From CAWJLE01 sp963843645 (GTDB lineage: Bacteria > Chloroflexota > Anaerolineae > DAOTYC01): DNA of 64,000 nucleotides. Positions 1 to 9,449 of the stretch are shown here, one piece after another. The position numbers and the translations under genes were made by a program. Position 1 is the stretch's first letter, and the number at the start of each line of letters is the position of its first letter. The notes under the pieces are model-generated. The model had not been told where the DNA came from. It made no database searches and worked only from the letters and a program-made list of their open reading frames with translations. The stretch covers positions 930,001-994,000 of the forward strand of contig CAWJLE010000003.1 of NCBI GenBank assembly GCA_963843645.1. The letters run 5' to 3'.

Positions 1-67
1 CGAAATTGAGCGGCGCGTTCATCACGTTTGCATCGGTGCGCTGACATGGGGTCGATGTCGATATTGA

Positions 68-283
68 TGGGTCTTCTCCGGCACCACAGCGACGATCATG
101 ATTGCCGAGCTTAAGGCGCTGGCCAAGGAGAAATACGGGATCGACCCCAACGCGGACGCGGCCAAGTTCAACGACTTTCGCAACCGCGTTTTCGCGTCGC
201 TGAGCGACATTCGACTCTACAACATTCTCGTCTCGGGCGGCCACAGCGCTGTGGCAGAAGAAGTCTCGACGCTGAGCCTGTGA
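68..283 (+). CDS. C-terminal fragment of an unidentified protein
   Basis: I do not recognise this protein. An open frame runs from a stop at 65-67 to TGA at 281-283 and has the strong G/C third-position bias of the neighbouring genes, so it looks truly coding. The visible C terminus contains a Lys-rich helix (ELKALAKEKYGIDPNADAA) and ends GGHSAVAEEVSTLSL. An internal ATG at 98 has no good ribosome-binding site, so this is more likely the end of a longer gene that enters from the left and is interrupted by a frameshift near 65. A hairpin terminator follows 23 bases after the stop. Confidence 0.45.
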   Translation, partial: WVFSGTTATIMIAELKALAKEKYGIDPNADAAKFNDFRNRVFASLSDIRLYNILVSGGHSAVAEEVSTLSL

Positions 284-305
284 GGCCGTTTGAGGTTGCA
301 GCAAG

Positions 306-341
306 AGCACGGAGGGCGTCTCAACTGCCCTCCGTGCTTTA
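306..341 (+). terminator. Intrinsic terminator, probably bidirectional
   Basis: A perfect 12-bp stem (AGCACGGAGGGC with its complement, 306-317 and 327-338) encloses a 9-base loop and is followed by TTTAT. It lies between the end of the left-edge gene (+) and the end of the sensor kinase (-), so it could serve both convergent units. Confidence 0.75.
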
Positions 342-415
342 TGTCACCTTGTGTCAGTGTTTCCGTTGACGGAAGAAAGGAATTAATGTGGCCCACGCGC
401 CTTCCACCGGGGCCG

Positions 416-2933
416 TTATGTATGGTCCAGAGGCTCCGCGCTTTCGTCCAGTACCTGACGCACCTTGCGTGCCAGCGTTTCCAGGACGAAGGGCTTCTCC
501 AGTATGCTGCCGGCAGCGACCCGATATTTCCCAGACGAAAAGAAATCGGCCGTGTAGCCCGAAGCAAACAGGACGCGTATGTCGGGATAGTCGTTTCGAA
601 GTTCCGCCGCTAACTCCAGCCCGCTCATTTCAGGCATGATGACGTCGGACAACAGAAGATGTACCCGGCCGGGGTGGGTCCGAATCGAGGTCCACCGCCT
701 CCACACCCCTGCTGGCCTCCAACACTGCGTAGCCCAATTCGCTCAGGCAGTGGCGCATGACCTCTCGAACTGCAGAGTCGTCCTCCACCAACAGGATCGT
801 CTCGTTCCCACCTGTCGGGGCGCTCGGGTCAGGTTTCACGGGCTGGGCAGCAGACAATTCCGCGACCCGCGGCAGATAGATCTTGAACACCGTGCCACAG
901 CCGACTTCAGAGTATAACGACACGTGCCCACCGCTCTGCTTGATAATTCCATACACGGTCGGCAGCCGCAATCCGGCGTCTCTGTCGATCGTGGTTGAGA
1001 ACGGCTCAAAGGCGCAACTCAGGGTCTTGGGGTCCATCCCACGCCCCGTATCGCTGACCGCCAACCTGACGTAGCGTCCCGGTTCGACGTCGGGGTGCTC
1101 GCTCGCATAGAGCCCGTCCAGATCCACGTTCGCCGTCTCGACGACGAGCCGGCCTCCCTGCGGCATCTCGTCACATGCGTGGGCGACCAGGCTCGATATA
1201 ACCTGCTCGAGGCCCTCAGGGTCAGCCTCCACGAGCCCCAAGTCCGGTGTGAGCGCTGTTCTCACGTCGATCTGCTCGCCGACTCGATCGTGCAGTGCGT
1301 CCATCGTCTCAGCGATCACGTCGTTGAGGTTCAGAATCCGAGGTTGCAGATCCTGGCGGCGGCTGAAGGCCAGGAGTTGATGAGTCGATTCGGCAGCCGT
1401 GTTGGCGGCCTCTCGGATCGCCACCACCGCCTCGTGTCGAGGGTCGTCCTGTGGAAAATCCCGGAGCAGGAGCGACGCCCGTCCCATGATCACCGTCAGC
1501 AGGTTGTTGAAATCGTGGCACACGCCGCCGGCGAGCCGCCTCAGAGCCTCCATTTTCTGGGTTTGATGAAGCTGCTCCTCCAGCTTTCTCCGCTCCGAGA
1601 CGTCTCGAGCGTTGATGACTATGCCGGCCACGGCGGGATGGTGTCGCAAATCCGTGCCGGAGCCTTCGAGGGCCCGCCACGAGCCATCCTTGTGACGCAG
1701 ACGCATCTCGATGCGCCCCATGGCCCCTGTCTGCACCGAAGAAAAATGGTCCGCTACAGCGGAGACGTCGTCCGGATGCACGAAGTCCATCGCACATCGT
1801 CCCACGATTTCTTCGGGTTTGTAACCCAGGACCCGCTCCAGGCTGGGGCTGAAATACCGAATTGTCGCATCTGCCTCGAAAATGCCAATGAGGTCCATGG
1901 CGTTCTCGATCAGCGCACGAAAATGCTCCTCGCTGTGCTGTAACGCCTCCTCGGCCTGGCGGCGCTGCGCCAGCTCCCGTTTCGCTTCATCGTACAGTCG
2001 CGCGTTCTCGACCGCGATGGCAGCATGATTGCCGAACAGGGTCAGCAGCTCCACATCGGCTTCGGTAAAGCCCCAGCCTTCCATATGGTGCAGAACGAGG
2101 ATCACCCCTATGACCCGGTTCTGCCAGACCATCGGCGCGCCGAGCATGGTAGTGAAAGGCAGCCCGCGATCGAAGACCGCCGCCCGTCCGTTCCACGTGT
2201 CGTAGTCGTCGACGATCAGCGGCTGCCCCGTCCCGGCCACTGTGCCGGCTACACCTTCCCCGAACTTGACCACTGTCCCCGTAAAGTCGTAGTCGGTATT
2301 GTAGCTCACCACGCAGCGGACTTCCTCCCGGTCTGCATCGCACAGGAACAGGCTGCCCGCCGGGGCGCTCAACAGGGACGCAGCCCGCTCGACGATAGTC
2401 TCAAGCAGGCTGGCCAAGTCATGCGGAGCAGTGATCTCCAATACGGTGTCCTGGAGTGCAGCCAGCTCTTTGGCGCGGCAGCGCAGCGTACGTTCCGCTT
2501 CCGGTTGCTCCATGTCCCGGCATGATATCCCCTTCGTCGCCCGTTTGCGTTCTATGGCATTGTGCAGGACACGCCGCAGGGTCGGACCGTCGATCTCATC
2601 TTTGGACAGGTAGTCTGCCCGGCCGCAGTCATAGGCGTCGCGGACCGGCACATCGCCGGCCGCTTCGCCGAGAAGCACGATGGGCAGCTCGGGCGCCTCG
2701 GACCGCAGCGCGGACAGGACGTCCGTGCCGCCGCAGTCCGGCAACCTGAGATCGGCGAGGACCACGTCGAATTCTTGTCGTTGAATCCACTGCAAGGCGG
2801 AGGACAACTGATCGGCATGGGTGAGATCGATATGGAGTAGAGAACCAGCTGCCAGGGAATCTCGTATCAATCGGAAGACTTCGGGGTCGTCTTCGATGAC
2901 TAACGCGCGGATCTGGTCAATGCCCACAGCCAC
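416..2933 (-). CDS. Hybrid sensor histidine kinase (REC-GAF-PAS-HisKA-HATPase-REC), one frameshift
   Basis: A soluble multidomain signalling kinase. In order: an N-terminal receiver domain (about residues 8-125, LVIEDDPEVFR, phospho-acceptor region VVLADLRLPD), a GAF domain (about 150-320), a PAS domain (about 340-450), a HisKA box with the phospho-accepting His in GGVCHDFNNLL, an HATPase domain with G-box DTGRGMDP, and a C-terminal receiver starting ILLVEDDSAVREVMRH. No transmembrane segment is seen. The reading frame breaks near 686 within the last receiver. Removing one base restores ...VEAVDLIRTHPGRVHLLLSD and the frame then runs to 416, so the receiver is probably intact in the organism. 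The start is GTG at 2933 or, better spaced from GGAAAGG, GTG at 2927. The signal sensed and the partner are unknown. Confidence 0.85.
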
Positions 2934-3008
2934 CCTTTCCCAAGCGAGTCAAGATCAGGCAGAATCGCTCAATCGGCGCTTCGCCCCCACTCGCTCAAGC
3001 CGGTGCGC

Positions 3009-3037
3009 ATTTTAGTCTAAAAAACGCATTCGCACAA
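3009..3037 (-). promoter_or_regulatory. Candidate promoter for the hybrid kinase
   Basis: Reading leftwards, TTGTGC (3037-3032), a 17-base spacer and TAAAAT (3014-3009) resemble a housekeeping promoter about 75 bases upstream of the kinase start. The -35 box matches weakly. Confidence 0.4.
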
Positions 3038-3144
3038 ATTATGAAAGGTTAAAATGGTGGTACAATGGGTCCAGGCGTACGCACGATTCCGATGTCGCTT
3101 CTGGTACGATCGAATTCGAATGGCAGAGCGCAAGAGGATCACAC

Positions 3145-3654
3145 ATGCCAACATCCCAGGGAGCCAGGATCAGTTTCGTCGCGGCGATCGGATCGCGGCG
3201 AGAGCTCGGGCTGTACCGCGGCGCCAAGGGCATGCCGTGGAGCATCCCGGAGGATCTCGCACATTTCCACGAACTGACCGCGGGCCACGCCGTCGTCATG
3301 GGCCGCCGCACGTTTCAGATCATCGGCCATCCGCTCGCCGGCCGTACCAACGTCGTGACCACGCGCGATCCGACGTTCGCGGCCGACGGCGTGATCGTAG
3401 CCCGTTCCGTCACTGAGGCGCTCCAGCTGGCAGACGATGTTGAAAAGGACGAGATCTTCGTCATCGGTGGGGCGCAGATCTTCGAAGAGGCGCTGCCGCT
3501 CGCCGACAAGCTCTACCTCACGCTCGTCGACGGCGAGTTCGAGGCGGACGTCTACTTCCCCGAGTATCCGGGCTTCACCCAAGTCGTCTTCCGCGAGGAG
3601 CACACCTCCGGTCCGTACCACTTCACCTATCTCGATCTGGAGCGGGGGCCGTAG
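3145..3654 (+). CDS. folA: Dihydrofolate reductase
   Basis: Reduces dihydrofolate to tetrahydrofolate with NADPH in the cytoplasm. The 169-residue length is normal. Family marks are the N-terminal strand ISFVAAIGSRRELG, the substrate loop MPWSIPEDLAHFHELT with the conserved acidic residue, the NADPH-binding VVMGRRTFQIIGHPL followed by R-TNVV, and FVIGGAQIFEEALPLADKLYLT. The start ATG lies behind AGAGGA. It is a single gene between the kinase and the first cobalamin riboswitch; no thymidylate synthase is seen nearby. Identification is confident. Confidence 0.93.
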   Translation: MPTSQGARISFVAAIGSRRELGLYRGAKGMPWSIPEDLAHFHELTAGHAVVMGRRTFQIIGHPLAGRTNVVTTRDPTFAADGVIVARSVTEALQLADDVEKDEIFVIGGAQIFEEALPLADKLYLTLVDGEFEADVYFPEYPGFTQVVFREEHTSGPYHFTYLDLERGP

Positions 3655-3660
3655 GCGGAT

Positions 3661-3688
3661 TTGCCGTTCTGGCGGACCACGGTATAAT
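3661..3688 (+). promoter_or_regulatory. Promoter of the first cobalamin block
   Basis: TTGCCG (3661-3666), a 16-base spacer and a perfect TATAAT (3683-3688) sit just upstream of the riboswitch. The second riboswitch has the same arrangement (TTGCGT, 16 bases, TATAAT). Confidence 0.7.
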
Positions 3689-3706
3689 ATCACCAATTGC
3701 ATAGGT

Positions 3707-3862
3707 TCGATGGAGGTGCCCGTCGGTCCGGATACCCGGGCTTAAAGGCGAAGTCGGTGAGAGTCCGATGCTGTCCCGCAACTGTAATCCGGCGAATCCG
3801 TGCCGGAAAGCCAGGTCGCCCGCCTCTGTCCACTCAACACAACCTCGCGGAAGGGTGGGAGT
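3707..3862 (+). promoter_or_regulatory. Cobalamin (AdoCbl) riboswitch 1
   Basis: The leader carries the core of the cobalamin riboswitch: GGCTTAAAGGCGAAGTCGG, GTGAGAGTCCG, TGTCCCGCAACTGTAAT, and the B12-box-like AGCCAGGTCGCCCGCCTCTG at about 3809-3828. A conserved tail CCTCGCGGAAGGG is shared with riboswitch 2. A hairpin terminator follows, which suggests cobalamin-dependent premature termination ahead of the biosynthetic genes. Confidence 0.92.
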
Positions 3863-3878
3863 CCGATTGTCGTAATCA

Positions 3879-3911
3879 ATCCCTCTGCTCCAAGCCGCAG
3901 GGGGATTTTTG
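3879..3911 (+). terminator. Riboswitch-controlled intrinsic terminator
   Basis: A 9-bp stem (ATCCCTCTG pairing with CAGGGGGAT, one G-T pair) with a 10-base loop is followed directly by TTTT at 3907-3910. It ends about 20 bases before cbiX and is the likely expression platform of riboswitch 1. Confidence 0.8.
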
Positions 3912-3931
3912 TTCGATGAGGGAACCAATCC

Positions 3932-4852
3932 ATGCCCAATCCAATTCTGCTGGTCGTCGGACACGGCAGTCGAGTCGCTGAAGCGGTACGCCAGGTTGGC
4001 CAGTATGTCGACGCGCTCTCCGCGTCGCTCGGACAGCCCGTCCGGCACTGCTTTCTGGAGCTGGTCGACCCTGATCTGGCCGAGGGAGTCGCGGATGCGG
4101 CAGCGGCGGCCGGACCCGGCGGCATCGTCGTGATTCTGCCGCTCCTTCTCGGGGCCGCCGGGCACCAGAAGAACGACGTCGCCTCCGCCATCCAGATCAT
4201 GCGCGCTCAGCACCCTGGCGTGACGTTTCGATACGGCGCGCCCCTGGGCATCCACGCCCGGCTGGTGCAGCTGCTCGACCTGCGGGTCCGGGAGTGCCTG
4301 GAGACCGCGGACGGCGCGCTGCCGCCCGATGAGACCGCCGTTCTCGTGGTCGGCCGAGGCAGCAGCGACCCCGACGCCAATAGTGAGATCGCCAAGCTGG
4401 CCCACCTGCTGTTCGAGAAGCATCCGTACCTGACCGTCGAGCGCGCCTACCAGGCAGTGGCGCATCCATCGGTCGACGAGGGCGTTCGGCGGTGCAGGCG
4501 CCTCGGTGCCAGGCAGGTGGTCGTCGCGCCGTTCACACTGTTCACCGGCACAGTAGATGAGGACATCCGTGCGGTATCGGGTCGGGCGGGCGAGGCGCTC
4601 GGCCTGCGGGTTCTGCACGCCGGGTATCTCGGCGTCCACCCGCTGCTGATCGATGTGGCTGTCCAACGGGTCCAGGAAGCGATAGACGGCCACGTGGCGA
4701 TGAACTGTGACCTCTGCAAGTATCGGTTCCCCATGGCCGGATACGAGCACCAGGTCGGGCTGCCGCAGACCACTCGCCACCTGCACGGCGGCGCGGCCCA
4801 CGATGGCCACGAGCACGGGCATCACCACGCGAGACGAGGTCAGGCTGAGTGA
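3932..4852 (+). CDS. cbiX: Sirohydrochlorin cobaltochelatase, long CbiX form
   Basis: Inserts Co2+ into sirohydrochlorin, the entry step of the anaerobic cobalamin route. Its 306 residues hold two chelatase halves: an N-terminal half starting ILLVVGHGSRVAEAV with the metal-handling His, and a second half starting AVLVVGRGSSDPDANSE, where Arg replaces that His as is common in the second half of long forms. The C terminus has a CDLCKYRFPM motif and a His-rich tail (HDGHEHGHHHARR), suggesting metal storage or a cluster site. It is the first gene after riboswitch 1, and its stop overlaps the next start (ATGAGTCA... region at 4849). Confidence 0.92.
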   Translation: MPNPILLVVGHGSRVAEAVRQVGQYVDALSASLGQPVRHCFLELVDPDLAEGVADAAAAAGPGGIVVILPLLLGAAGHQKNDVASAIQIMRAQHPGVTFRYGAPLGIHARLVQLLDLRVRECLETADGALPPDETAVLVVGRGSSDPDANSEIAKLAHLLFEKHPYLTVERAYQAVAHPSVDEGVRRCRRLGARQVVVAPFTLFTGTVDEDIRAVSGRAGEALGLRVLHAGYLGVHPLLIDVAVQRVQEAIDGHVAMNCDLCKYRFPMAGYEHQVGLPQTTRHLHGGAAHDGHEHGHHHARRGQAE

Positions 4853-6771
4853 GTCACGCTGCGTCCGATCCTTCCAGTTCATCCCCATCCGCTGACGGCT
4901 CAAACGATCCAGCCGCGCCTGCCATCGGCATGGTCTGGTTCGTCGGCGCGGGACCGGGTGATCCTGAACTGCTGACGCTCAAGGCGCAGCGGCTGATCGC
5001 CGAGGCCGACGTCATCGTGTACGCCGGCTCGTTGGTCAACCCGGCGGTCCTGGCCCACGCGCGCCCCGACGCCGAGCTGCACGACTCCGCAGGGATGAAG
5101 CTGGCCGAGCAGGTCGACGTCATGTGCTCCGCGGTGGCCCGCGGCCGAATCGTGGTCCGGCTGCACACCGGCGACCCGTCCATCTATGGCGCGATCCTGG
5201 AGCAGATCCGTGAGCTCGAACAGCACGGCGTGCCATACGCCGTGGTCCCCGGCGTCAGCTCGGCGTTCGCCGCTGCCGCCGCGCTGGGCATCGAGTTCTC
5301 CGTTCCGGGCGACACGCAATCCGTCATCTTCACCCGTCTGGCGGGTCGCACGCCGGTCCCCGAGCGGGAGGCCCTGCGCGATCTGGCAACGCACCGCACC
5401 AGTCTGGTGATCTTCCTGAGCGCCGGCATGATCGCCCGTGTGACGGATGAGCTCCGCGCCGCAGGCTATGGCCCCGACACGCCCATCGCCGTGGTCTTCC
5501 GTGCCAGCTGGCCCGACGAGCGCATTCTGCGCGGAACGCTCGCGGACATCGCCGGGCAGGTTGAAGCCGCGGCGATCAACCACCATGCGCTGATCGTCGT
5601 CAGCCCGGCGCTCGCACCGGCGGCGAAGTCGCACTCCGCATCCGTGTCGCACCTCTACGGCACAGCACAGTCCGCGCCACCGCGCCGGCCCACCACGGCC
5701 ATCATCACGCTCTCCCGCGGCAGCACCGACCTCGGCCGGCGGCTCCAGGCGCTGCTGCCCGGATCGGTGTGCTACGTGCCCGCGCGCTTCAGGCAGACCG
5801 GTGTCTCGGCCGAGTCCGGCGTCGTGCCCTATGAGACGTCGGTCCGCCAGGTATTGCAGTCCGCCTTCCAGGAGCACCGGGCGCTGATCGCGATCATGGC
5901 CGCGGGAATCGTGGTTCGCGAGCTGGCGCCGTTGCTGCGCAGCAAGCACGCCGACCCGGCCGTTCTCGTCATGGACGAGGGTGGGCGACACGTCGTGAGC
6001 CTGCTCAGCGGACACGAGGGCGGCGCAAACGACCTTGCACACCGGGTCGCCGCGCTGCTGGACGGCACCGCCGTACTGACCACGTCCAGCGACGTGCGTG
6101 GGCTGCCCGGCCTGGACCTGCTGGGGCGCGACGAGGGCTGGGTCCTCAGCCGGCACGAGCACCTCACGGAAGTGACCGCGGCGCTGGTCAATGGGGACAC
6201 CGTCGGCGTAGTCCAGGAAGCCGGGGATAAATCCTGGTGGCCTGATCCCCCGTGCGAGAATCTGATTCGATTTCGAGTCTCTCGACGACCTGTGCGTGGC
6301 TGCCCCGGCCGCGGCGCTCATCATCACGCACCGCGCCGTGCCGTCTGACGTCTGGGCCGCCTGTCCGTGTTCGGTGGTCTACCACGTCCCCTGCCTGGCA
6401 GTGGGGACAGGCTGCAATCGCGGCACATCGGCGGACGAGATTCGCGCTGCCATCACGCAAGTGCTCGAGGAAGAGAAACTCGAGCTGTCCACAGCGTCCG
6501 CGTCATCGGCACCATCGAGGACAAAGCGGACGAGGCCGGGCTGTTGCGGGCCAGCCAGGACCTCGGCTGGCCGATTGCGGACTGTACACCCGCCAGGAGA
6601 TTTGCTCGGTCGAGGATCTGCCCACACCCTCCGCGGCGGCCGAGCGAGCGCTGGGCGTGCCCGGCGTCGCCGAACCGGCCGCACTGCTGGCCGCCGGACC
6701 AGGCGCGCGCCTGGTGGTCAAGAAGCGCAAATTCCCAAACGTCACCGTAGCGGTCGCCATCGCCGCCGGTT
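4849..6771 (+). CDS. cbiF: CbiF-CbiG fusion: cobalt-precorrin-4 methyltransferase and cobalt-precorrin-5A hydrolase (frameshifted)
   Basis: The N-terminal half (about residues 28-265) is a tetrapyrrole methylase: VWFVGAGPGDPELLTLKAQ, VRLHTGDPSIYGAI and VVPGVSSAFAAAAALG fit CbiF/CobM, which methylates C-11. A short linker leads to CbiG (from about 282), which opens the delta-lactone: IAIMAAGIVVRELAP, VVSLLSGHEGGANDLA and LAVGTGCNRGTSADEI are typical. The CbiG C-terminal domain is spread over three frames, with breaks near 6260, 6490 and 6585. Pieces IGTIEDKADEAGLLRAS and LYTRQEICSVEDLP align in the family order, and ...VVKKRKFPNVTVAVA closes the domain near 6760. No stop separates it from CbiH. 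The frame starts at 4849, overlapping the cbiX stop. Confidence 0.85.
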
Positions 6772-7638
6772 TTGTGGGCGCGGCCCTACCTGGCTGCCCG
6801 ACAGCCACGCAGACAGCTTCACCGGACTGCCCCAACCATGACGTGGACGCCACGCCTGACGCCCCCGGCTCGTCGACAATCGGCTCGATCGCGGTCGTCG
6901 GCATTGGACCGGGCGATCTCACGCAGATCACACCCGCCGCGCGCGGGGCCATCGAGGAGGCCGACGTCATCCTCGGCTACCAGCTGTACTTGCGACTGAT
7001 CGAAGGCCTGGCGCCCGGAGTGATCCGTGAGACCAGCGGCATGCGACAGGAGGTCGCGCGGGCCAACCGCGCGGTCGACCTGGCCCGGCTCGGCCGCCGA
7101 GTGGCCGTGGTGTCCGGCGGCGACGCCGGGATCTATGGCATGGCCGGCGTGATCTACGACGTCCTGCGCCAGCGCGGCGAGCACGGCGTGTCGGTGCGCG
7201 TGATGCCCGGCGTCTCCGCGCTGAACGCAGCAGCAGCCCTGCTGGGCGCACCGCTCATGACCGATTTCGTCGCAGTGAGCCTGAGCGACCAGCTCGTTCC
7301 CCGCGAGGATATTCTGCGCCGGGTGGAGCTGGCCGCACAGGCCGACTTCGTGCTGTGTCTGTACAACCCCGTGGGGCAGAAGAGGCGGGAACCATTTCGC
7401 CTGGCCTGCGAGATCCTGCTCCGCAGCCGGCCGCCTGAAACGCCGGTCGGCATCGTTCGTGGCGGCGTACCGCCCGGAGCAGCACGTCGACGTCGTGTCG
7501 CTCGACGCGCTGGCTGACGCGGACGTGGACATGACGACCGTGATCGTCGTGGGCAACAGCACGACGTACGTGCACGACGGCAAGATGATCACGCCCCGCG
7601 GCTACGCACGCAAATATGATCTGGCCGCCGGGGCATAA
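6772..7638 (+). CDS. cbiH: Cobalt-precorrin-3B C17-methyltransferase (CbiH/CobJ), frameshifted near its end
   Basis: Methylates C-17 with ring contraction. The domain begins near 6885 with SIAVVGIGPGDLTQITPAA and continues GYQLYLRLIEG, SGMRQEVARANRAVDLA and VVSGGDAGIYGMAGVIYD, all close to the family pattern. The frame breaks at about 7461: dropping one G from GTTCGTGGCGGCG gives VRAAYRPEQHVDVVSL and then VIVVGNSTTYVHDGKMITPRGY, ending at TAA 7636-7638. Upstream, the same frame runs through a Pro/Ala/Thr-rich stretch (about 6772-6880) into CbiG without a stop or a convincing start codon, so CbiH may be the third part of a CbiF-CbiG-CbiH polypeptide. Confidence 0.85.
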
Positions 7639-7651
7639 GGAGAACGGGCCG

Positions 7652-8273
7652 ATGCTTCCACACGAGATCGAACTGGAGAGCTTTCGCATCATCCGCACCG
7701 AGCTGGGCGAGCACGACTTCTCGCCGGAGGAGCTGGCTGTCGTCGTGCGCGTAATCCACGCAAGCGGTGATTTCGAGTTCCGCAACATCCTCCGCTTCCA
7801 TCCCGACGCCATCCGGAGCCGGAGTGAGCGCTCTCCAACGCGCCTGTACGGTCGTCACCGACGTGCGTATGGTGCAGGTCGGCATTGCTTCGGAGATGCT
7901 GTCACAGCTCGGAGGACGGACCATCTGCGACATCCGAACGCCGGAAGTCCGCGAGCAGGCCAAAGCTCAGGGCCTGACGCGCTCCACCGTGGCGATGCGC
8001 CTGAACGCCCAGAATATCCACGAGAACGTCGTGGCCATCGGCAATGCCCCGACTGCCCTGCTCGAAGTGCTACGTCTGATTCGTGAAGACGGCATCCGTC
8101 CCGCGCTGGTCGTGGGCGTTCCCGTCGGATTCGTCAACGCCGCCGAATCGAAGGAAGAACTGCTGTCAGCCGGAGTGCCGTACGTCACCGCCATCGGGCG
8201 GAAGGGCGGCTCCACGATCGCCGTGGCAATTGTGAACGCGTTGCTGCACCTGGCAGTGGACGCTCGAGGTTGA
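7652..8273 (+). CDS. cbiC: Cobalt-precorrin-8 methylmutase (CbiC/CobH), one frameshift
   Basis: Moves the methyl group from C-11 to C-12 to give cobyrinate. The start ATG is preceded by AAGGAG. The first part reads IELESFRIIRTELGEHDFS and RVIHASGDFEFRNILRF, which contains the catalytic-site His of RVIHASGD. One base near 7815 must be removed to continue AGVSALQRACTVVTDVRMV, then GNAPTALLEVLRLI, VVGVPVGFVNAAESKEEL and IGRKGGSTIAVAIVNALL, all classic CbiC blocks. The repaired length of about 206 residues is normal. It lies 13 bases after cbiH. Confidence 0.9.
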
Positions 8274-8324
8274 GATGATGGGTTGCTTCCCGATGGTTGA
8301 ACTCTCGGCTGAGAGCGGCACCTG

Positions 8325-9449
8325 ATGGAGGAACACTCGGCTGACGAGCCACGAGACGTTCGAGGGTTACGCCGCGGCTACACGACCGGCGCCTGCGCCG
8401 CAGCAGCGGCGCGCGCGGCCGCCGAGACCTTGTCGACCGGCCGTCCCGTTGAGTCCGTCACCATCGATCTGCCTGCGGCCAAAGGAGTGAGCTTTCGCAT
8501 TCAACGATGCGCGATGGGTCCCGGGCGGGTAACGTGCAGCACCATCAAGGACGCCGGAGATGATCCCGACGTGACTGACCGGGCCGAGATCCAGGCCACC
8601 GTGGAGTGGGTCGACCGGCCAGGCATCCTGCTCGCCGGCGGCGAGGGCGTCGGTGTAGTCACCCGCCCCGGACTCGCGGTGCGGGTCGGCCAGCCGGCCA
8701 TCAACCCGGCGCCGCGTCGCATGATCATCGGGGCGGTGCGGGACACACTGGGCGCGGAACTGAATTCGCGCGGGGTGAGCGTGACGATCTCAGTGCCCCG
8801 AGGCAGCGAGTTGGCGGCGCAAACCCTCAACCCAAGGCTGGGCATCGTCGGTGGCATCTCGATTCTGGGCACGACGGGCGTCGTCGTCCCGTATTCGCGC
8901 GCTGCTTACCGTGCCAGCATCTACGTCGCGCTCAAGGTCGCGGCGGCGGGCAGCACTGCGCGTGTCGCGTTCACGACGGGCAATCGCAGCGAGGAGTACG
9001 CGCAGGCGCGCCACGCCGACTGGCCCGATTGCGCGTTCGTCCAGGTCGGGGACCACATGGACTACGCGCTTCGGCAGGCGCGGCGGCGGCAGTTCGCGCA
9101 GGTGCTCATCGCCGGCATGATCGGGAAGGTCTCCAAGTTGGCCCAGGGCCGCATGAAGACGCACGTCTCAGAGTCCGGCGTCGATTTTGGGTTCCTGTCG
9201 GAGCTGTCCGCTGAGCTCTCCAGCGTCCCCCGGCCGGACTTGCTGGAGCACATCGCCGCCGCGAACACGGCCCGCCACGTGCAGCTCCTTCTGCGTCGAG
9301 CCGGTATTCGCGGACTGGAGGAGAGGCTGGCGCAGTTGGCCGCCCAGCGGGCGCACGCATTCGTCGAGGGAGCGTTCGACGTGGAAGTCGAGATCTACGA
9401 CATCAAAGGCGAGCTGTTGGGCACAGGCCGTGCGGTGACGGACTCATGA
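8325..9449 (+). CDS. cbiD: Cobalt-precorrin-5B C1-methyltransferase
   Basis: Methylates C-1 of cobalt-precorrin-5B. The 374-residue intact frame has the N-terminal signature LRRGYTTGACAAAAARAAAE, then VSFRIQRC, TCSTIKDAGDDPDVT, GGEGVGVVTRPGLAV, GQPAINPAPR and the central GIVGGISILGTTGVVVPYS and FTTGNRSEEYA. Length and order match the family. The gene follows cbiC after about 50 bases and its TGA overlaps the ATG of the cbiE/T gene (ATGA at 9446). No frameshift is present. Confidence 0.95.
   Translation: MEEHSADEPRDVRGLRRGYTTGACAAAAARAAAETLSTGRPVESVTIDLPAAKGVSFRIQRCAMGPGRVTCSTIKDAGDDPDVTDRAEIQATVEWVDRPGILLAGGEGVGVVTRPGLAVRVGQPAINPAPRRMIIGAVRDTLGAELNSRGVSVTISVPRGSELAAQTLNPRLGIVGGISILGTTGVVVPYSRAAYRASIYVALKVAAAGSTARVAFTTGNRSEEYAQARHADWPDCAFVQVGDHMDYALRQARRRQFAQVLIAGMIGKVSKLAQGRMKTHVSESGVDFGFLSELSAELSSVPRPDLLEHIAAANTARHVQLLLRRAGIRGLEERLAQLAAQRAHAFVEGAFDVEVEIYDIKGELLGTGRAVTDS

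Noticed and set aside
3623..4903. Minus-strand 426-residue open frame over cbiX and the riboswitch
   Set aside because: It overlaps a clear riboswitch and cbiX, and shows no domain.
6260..7470. Degraded pseudogene interpretation of cbiG/cbiH
   Set aside because: All conserved blocks are present in order in alternating frames, and similar single-base breaks occur in many unrelated genes in the window.
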